From the NCBI GenBank assembly GCA_043718065.1, contig JAYSWJ010000320.1, positions 1 through 17,387 of the forward strand: DNA of 17,387 nt, in the 5' to 3' direction. The notes below the pieces were generated by a model. The model was not told the origin of the DNA and did not search any database. It worked only from the letters and a program-made list of their open reading frames with translations. The position numbers and the translations under genes were made by a program. Positions 14,140 through 17,387 of this stretch are shown here, one piece after another. The number at the start of each line of letters is the position of its first letter. Position 1 is the stretch's first letter. The DNA is from JAAFIP01 sp043718065. Lineage in GTDB: Bacteria > Pseudomonadota > Gammaproteobacteria > Burkholderiales > Burkholderiaceae_C.

Positions 14140-15948
14140 TTAAGCAAACACGGCGTCAGTGTCCATCAGCACTTTGCTACCCGCACGCGCTGTGCGCATG
14201 AGGCTGGCGGTTTCTGGGAACAGTTTTGCAAAGTAAAAGCGCGCGGTTTGCACCTTGGCCAGATAGAACGGGTCGTTGTTACCTGCTGCAATTTCGCGCA
14301 GCGCAACCTGTGCCATGCGTGCCCAAAAGTAACCAAACACTAAGTGGCCCGCTACACGCAGGTAGTCCACCGCAGCCGCGCCCACTTCGTCGGGGTTTTG
14401 AAAACCTTTAAAGCCCAGCTCGGTGGTGAACTTGGTCATTTGCTCGCCCAGTACAGCAATGGGTGTAATGAATTCGGCCATTTTCTCGTTGACGCCTTCT
14501 TCCTCCACCAGTTTGCCGATCAGCTTGCCGAACTTGGTTAAAGTTGCACCGTTATTGCCCAGCACTTTGCGTCCCAACAGGTCGAGCGACTGAATGGTAT
14601 TGGTTCCCTCGTAGATCATATTGATGCGGTTGTCGCGCACATACTGCTCCATGCCCCATTCTTTGATAAAGCCGTGGCCACCAAATACTTGCATGCACAT
14701 ATTGGTGGCAATGTGGCCGTTGTCGGTGATAAATGCCTTAACAATCGGGGTCAACAGAGACAACATTTCGCCACTGTCTTTGCGCACTTTCTCATCAGGG
14801 TGGTTATGTTCTTTGTCCAGCAGTATGGCTGAATAGATAGCTAGCGCGCGACCACCTTCGGCATACGCTTTGGCAGTCAGCAGCATCTTGCGTACATCAG
14901 GGTGCACGATGATTGGATCGGCAGGCTTGTCCTTAGCCTTAGGACCTGACAACGAACGCATTTGAATACGGTCTTTGGCGTAAGCCAGCGCGTTTTGGTA
15001 AGCCACTTCGGTTAGGCCCAGCGACTGGTTGCCCACGCCCAAGCGTGCAGCGTTCATCATCACAAACATGCCTTGCATGCCTTTGTTGGGCTGGCCCACC
15101 AAGGTGCCAATCGCGCCGTCTAGCACCATCTGCGCGGTAGCGTTGCCGTGGATGCCCATTTTGTGCTCTAGGCCGCCGCAGTAAATACCGTTGCGCGCAC
15201 CTAGGGTGCCGTCTTGGTTGACCATAAACTTGGGCACGATAAACAAGCTAACGCCCTTGATTCCGGGAGGCGCATCGGTCAAGCGTGCCAACACCAAGTG
15301 AATGATGTTGCCTGCCATGTCATGCTCACCCGCGCTGATGAAGATTTTGTTGCCGGTGATTTTGTAGGTGCCCTCTCCATACGATGGGGGCAATGCCTCG
15401 GCCTTGGTGCGCATCAGGCCCAGGTCGGTGCCGCAATGCGGCTCGGTCAGGCACATGGTGCCTGTCCACTCGCCGCTGGTCATTTTGTGCAGGTACATCT
15501 GCTTCTGTGCCTCGGTGCCGTGGCTGTGCAGTGCAGCGTGCGCGCCGTGCGTCAGGCCCGGGTACATGGTCCAGGCTTGGTTGGCGCTGTTAAGCATTTC
15601 ATAAAAGCACTGGTTTACCACAAGCGGCAAGCCTTGGCCGCCAAACTCAGGGTCGCAACTCAGCGCAGGCCAGCCGCCTTCTACGTATTTGGCATAGGCT
15701 TCTTTAAAGCCCTTCGGGGTAGTGACAGCATGGGTAGTAATGTCTAGCTTGCAGCCTTCTTCGTCGCCGCTGATGTTGATGGGCAAGGCTACCTCAGTGG
15801 CAAATTTGCCGCCTTCTTCTAGCACGGCGTTGATGGTGTCAATGTCGGCATCAGCGTACTTGGGAATGGACTTGAATTCTTCTGTGACGTTGAACACTTC
15901 GTTCATCAAAAATTGCATGTCACGCAGCGGTGGGTTGTAGACTGGCAT
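14140..15948 (-). CDS. Acyl-CoA dehydrogenase, long FadE/DmdC-like type
   Basis: The 602 aa belong to the roughly 600-residue FAD acyl-CoA dehydrogenases (Pseudomonas FadE1/FadE2-like, DmdC-like), longer than the roughly 380-aa mitochondrial type because of a C-terminal extension from about 470. Visible motifs are the N-terminal MQFLMNEVF (11-19), FAD/substrate signature CLTEPHCGTDLG (166-177), FGGHGF (422-427) and catalytic base E447 in MIYEGTNTIQ (444-453). It makes the trans-2-enoyl-CoA, passing electrons to ETF, the first step of beta-oxidation; ETF genes are not in this window. AAGGA is 8 nt before the ATG. TetR lies 49 bp upstream on the same strand, suggesting a shared operon. Chain-length preference cannot be told; a DMSP role is possible but not favoured. 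Confidence 0.92.
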   Translation of the reverse strand: MPVYNPPLRDMQFLMNEVFNVTEEFKSIPKYADADIDTINAVLEEGGKFATEVALPINISGDEEGCKLDITTHAVTTPKGFKEAYAKYVEGGWPALSCDPEFGGQGLPLVVNQCFYEMLNSANQAWTMYPGLTHGAHAALHSHGTEAQKQMYLHKMTSGEWTGTMCLTEPHCGTDLGLMRTKAEALPPSYGEGTYKITGNKIFISAGEHDMAGNIIHLVLARLTDAPPGIKGVSLFIVPKFMVNQDGTLGARNGIYCGGLEHKMGIHGNATAQMVLDGAIGTLVGQPNKGMQGMFVMMNAARLGVGNQSLGLTEVAYQNALAYAKDRIQMRSLSGPKAKDKPADPIIVHPDVRKMLLTAKAYAEGGRALAIYSAILLDKEHNHPDEKVRKDSGEMLSLLTPIVKAFITDNGHIATNMCMQVFGGHGFIKEWGMEQYVRDNRINMIYEGTNTIQSLDLLGRKVLGNNGATLTKFGKLIGKLVEEEGVNEKMAEFITPIAVLGEQMTKFTTELGFKGFQNPDEVGAAAVDYLRVAGHLVFGYFWARMAQVALREIAAGNNDPFYLAKVQTARFYFAKLFPETASLMRTARAGSKVLMDTDAVFA

Positions 15949-15997
15949 GGTGGTTTCCTTCAGATCAAAACAGATTTAATAAATTGAGTTGGTAAAA

Positions 15998-16726
15998 TTA
16001 AAATTTGGCTTTAGCTATTATTTTAGTAGCTGGTTGAGCAGGTTTTACTTGGGCTACAGCCCCGTAACGCTGCAAAATATTCTCAAAACCTTGTAACGCA
16101 CGGTCAATCGAACCGGGCGTTTTTAAAAAGCGCGCTTCATAGTGCAGCGCAAGAATCAGGCCGTGAATTTCAAATAAAACTTGCTGTGCATTGGCCGTGG
16201 CGTTCAGGTGCCCTTCTTCTTGCGCGCCAGTCACCGAGCGGTGCATTGCAGCCAGCCAAGTTTTGACCGACGAGGCAATCGCGTCGCGCACGGGGCCGGG
16301 CCGGTCGTCAAACTCTACCGCGCCGCTGATGTAGATGCAGCCCGAGTCAATCTCGACCGAGGTACGCTTCATCCAGTTGTCAAACAGTGCACGCACACGG
16401 GGCAGGCCGCGCGCAGACTGCAACGCGGGGTAAAACACCTCTTCTTCAAAGCGGGCATGGTATTCACGCACCACGGATATTTGCAGCTCTTCACGCGAGC
16501 CAAAATGCGCAAAAACGCCTGATTTGCTCATTTGCGTTACCTCGGCCAGCGCGCCTATGCTCAGGCCTTCTAGACCGATTTGTGTGGCCAAGCCCAGCGC
16601 GGCGTCCACAATAGCCGCCTTGGTCTGCTGGCCTTTTTGTTGGCTTTTGGGCGCAGCTTTACCATCGCCTAAAGCTATGCGCTTAGGCAAGGTAGCAGGT
16701 GCAATAGATAGGTTAGCAATAGCCAT
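15998..16726 (-). CDS. TetR/AcrR-family transcriptional regulator
   Basis: The 242 aa have a TetR helix-turn-helix at about 35-81 (IGALAEVTQMSKSGVFAHFG, 57-76) and an all-helical ligand domain containing GCIYISGAVEFDDRPGPVRD (129-148). About 33 N-terminal residues precede the DNA-binding domain and the ATG at 16726 lacks a ribosome binding site, so the start is uncertain. Residues about 222-240 are encoded by a dispersed repeat and lie beyond the normal end of the domain (ENILQRY). The gene sits upstream of the acyl-CoA dehydrogenase in the same orientation, so it probably represses the beta-oxidation cluster and itself, with an acyl-CoA or fatty acid as possible ligand. That role is inferred from context alone. 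Confidence 0.88.
   Translation of the reverse strand: MAIANLSIAPATLPKRIALGDGKAAPKSQQKGQQTKAAIVDAALGLATQIGLEGLSIGALAEVTQMSKSGVFAHFGSREELQISVVREYHARFEEEVFYPALQSARGLPRVRALFDNWMKRTSVEIDSGCIYISGAVEFDDRPGPVRDAIASSVKTWLAAMHRSVTGAQEEGHLNATANAQQVLFEIHGLILALHYEARFLKTPGSIDRALQGFENILQRYGAVAQVKPAQPATKIIAKAKF
16005..16065 (+). repeat. Dispersed repeat, copy C, inside the tetR 3' end
   Basis: The core at 16027-16061 matches copy A at 30/35, with TTGAGCAGG, TTTACTTGGG and CTACAGC in order. It is antisense to the TetR gene and is read as residues 222-234 of its protein; flanking repeat-like sequence reaches close to the stop codon at 15998. Boundaries are approximate. It is the only copy of the three inside a coding sequence. 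Confidence 0.68.
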
Positions 16727-16759
16727 ACAGCAATAATCAGCAATGGAGCTTTATAAAAA

Positions 16760-16773
16760 AGAACGATCGTGCT
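16760..16773. promoter_or_regulatory. Candidate TetR-type operator
   Basis: AGAACGATCGTGCT is a 14-bp palindrome with one mismatched pair around a perfect ACGATCGT core. It lies 34 bp upstream of the TetR start. On the minus strand TATAAA follows 6 bp later as a possible -10, so a protein bound here would overlap the promoter. Symmetric sites with this kind of core are common for TetR proteins; autoregulation is inferred. Confidence 0.5.
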
Positions 16774-16800
16774 ATTTTGCAGTAGTTTTATGACCTTTGT

Positions 16801-16814
16801 GTGATCTAGGTCAT
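16801..16814. promoter_or_regulatory. FNR/CRP-like palindrome
   Basis: GTGATCTAGGTCAT resembles the FNR consensus TTGATnnnnATCAA with mismatches at the ends and one inner base. The same bases also lie in a wider inverted repeat, ATGACCT (16790-16796) and AGGTCAT (16808-16814). It is about 75 bp upstream of the TetR start. Either reading suggests a regulator site, but the evidence is a pattern only. Confidence 0.28.
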
Positions 16815-16836
16815 TTCTAGAGGCAAATAACTATTG

Positions 16837-16856
16837 CAAGGGTGGGGAAACCCTTG
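16837..16856 (-). terminator. Hairpin just after the catalase-like gene
   Basis: CAAGGGT and ACCCTTG form a perfect 7-bp stem with a 6-nt loop, 8 bp beyond the catalase-like stop codon. The downstream minus-strand sequence (CAATAGTTATTTG) has only a broken T-run, so this is at best a weak intrinsic terminator that may limit read-through into the TetR gene. Confidence 0.42.
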
Positions 16857-16864
16857 GCGTGCTG

Positions 16865-17387
16865 TCAGGCGATGTTACGGCGCTCATCGCGCTGGTGGCG
16901 AAACTTCGATAGCACTGTGTAGATAGCCACGCGTGCGCGGTTAATGCCACCCAGTGGTGCATGGTCTGGCCAGGCGTGGCCAGGGGAAAAGGACAGTATT
17001 TGCGACATCTCGTCGCGCTTGGCATCACCCCAAAACTGCTGTTTCTCTAAACGCAACGTAGCTACTTTGACAAAAGGCGATTCCGTTTCAAGCCACTCTT
17101 GGCCCGCGTTTTCAATAGGCATATCGGCCCGGCGCAGCTGTACGCAAAAGTCAAAACTGGCCTCGTGGGCGGCCAGATGGGTTTGCATGGCCACGCTGAG
17201 GTAGTTGTCAACCAGTGCAGTGGGCAGCGTACTGCGGTGGTGTGATGTGGGTAATAGCGAATATTTCACCGCCTGGGTTTTGCCCCACGAATAGGGCGTG
17301 GTGCTCCAGTAGCGCAGGTCTAGCGGCGAGGTGGGGTTAGTGCGGCCATTTTTCAAAGCTTTTAGCACCGAGGCCTTGCCTGTCAGT
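16865..17387 (-). CDS. Catalase-related haem protein, C-terminal part
   Basis: At least 173 residues are open to the right edge, with the 5' end outside the window. LKNGRTNPTSPLDLRYWST (coded near 17310-17365), then QAVKYSLLPTS, EASFDFCVQLRR, ESPFVKVATLRLEKQQF, ILSFSPGHAWPDHAPLGGIN and RARVAIYTVLSKFRHQRDE match the distal half of the small catalase-like family (SrpA/y4iL type). RYWSTTPY probably includes the proximal haem tyrosine region of catalases (RxxxY). Members bind haem and decompose peroxides, and several are exported; the N-terminus needed to test that is missing. An apparent GTG start at 17368 is internal. It is transcribed toward TetR, with 138 bp and a weak hairpin between. Confidence 0.85.
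   Translation of the reverse strand, partial: LTGKASVLKALKNGRTNPTSPLDLRYWSTTPYSWGKTQAVKYSLLPTSHHRSTLPTALVDNYLSVAMQTHLAAHEASFDFCVQLRRADMPIENAGQEWLETESPFVKVATLRLEKQQFWGDAKRDEMSQILSFSPGHAWPDHAPLGGINRARVAIYTVLSKFRHQRDERRNIA

Noticed and set aside
16865..17368. Complete short catalase-like gene starting with GTG at 17368
   Set aside because: The frame stays open to the window edge with family-like residues (LTGKAS) upstream, so the apparent start is internal to a longer gene.

Overview
The window looks like chromosomal DNA of a betaproteobacterium in Burkholderiales, probably a Comamonadaceae (Rhodoferax-like) relative. This is inferred from the divergent yggS / pilT-pilU arrangement, the protein types and an intergenic repeat style I associate with that family. 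No sequence search was possible. I see no rRNA, tRNA, CRISPR array, insertion sequence or prophage gene.

Layout. (1) 1-2462: the start of yggS (minus strand, cut by the window edge) diverges from the twitching-motility ATPase genes pilT and pilU. (2) 2468-4901: a LysR-type regulator, convergent with pilU and divergent from a small tautomerase, followed by an NAD(P)-dependent beta-hydroxyacid dehydrogenase. (3) 4902-5563: a 662-bp stretch without a credible gene, rich in repeats and inverted repeats. (4) 5564-17387: an unbroken run of minus-strand genes devoted mainly to acyl-CoA metabolism. In transcription order these are a catalase-like haem protein (partial), a TetR regulator, an acyl-CoA dehydrogenase, a periplasmic DUF2147 protein, a fused 3-hydroxyacyl-CoA dehydrogenase/enoyl-CoA hydratase, a DUF4442 hotdog protein, a thiolase, a TesB-like double-hotdog thioesterase, a degenerate SDR, a DsbA-fold HCCA-isomerase-like protein, a crotonase with isomerase-type catalytic residues and a YigI-like thioesterase.

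How the genes fit together. The dehydrogenase, the fused hydratase/hydroxyacyl-CoA dehydrogenase and the thiolase supply all four steps of one beta-oxidation turn, with the same three components as the Bacillus fadN-fadA-fadE set. The crotonase could bring unsaturated intermediates into the spiral. Three different hotdog-fold proteins could release CoA from blocked or surplus acyl-CoAs. The TetR protein just upstream of the acyl-CoA dehydrogenase is the natural candidate regulator, and an imperfect palindrome typical of TetR operators lies in its promoter region.

The most unusual signals are outside normal gene content. A dispersed repeat occurs three times, and one copy encodes the C-terminal tail of the TetR protein. 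A 178-bp segment is bounded by 23-bp near-perfect inverted arms. A REP-like inverted pair separates two beta-oxidation genes. An SDR lacks its catalytic tyrosine.
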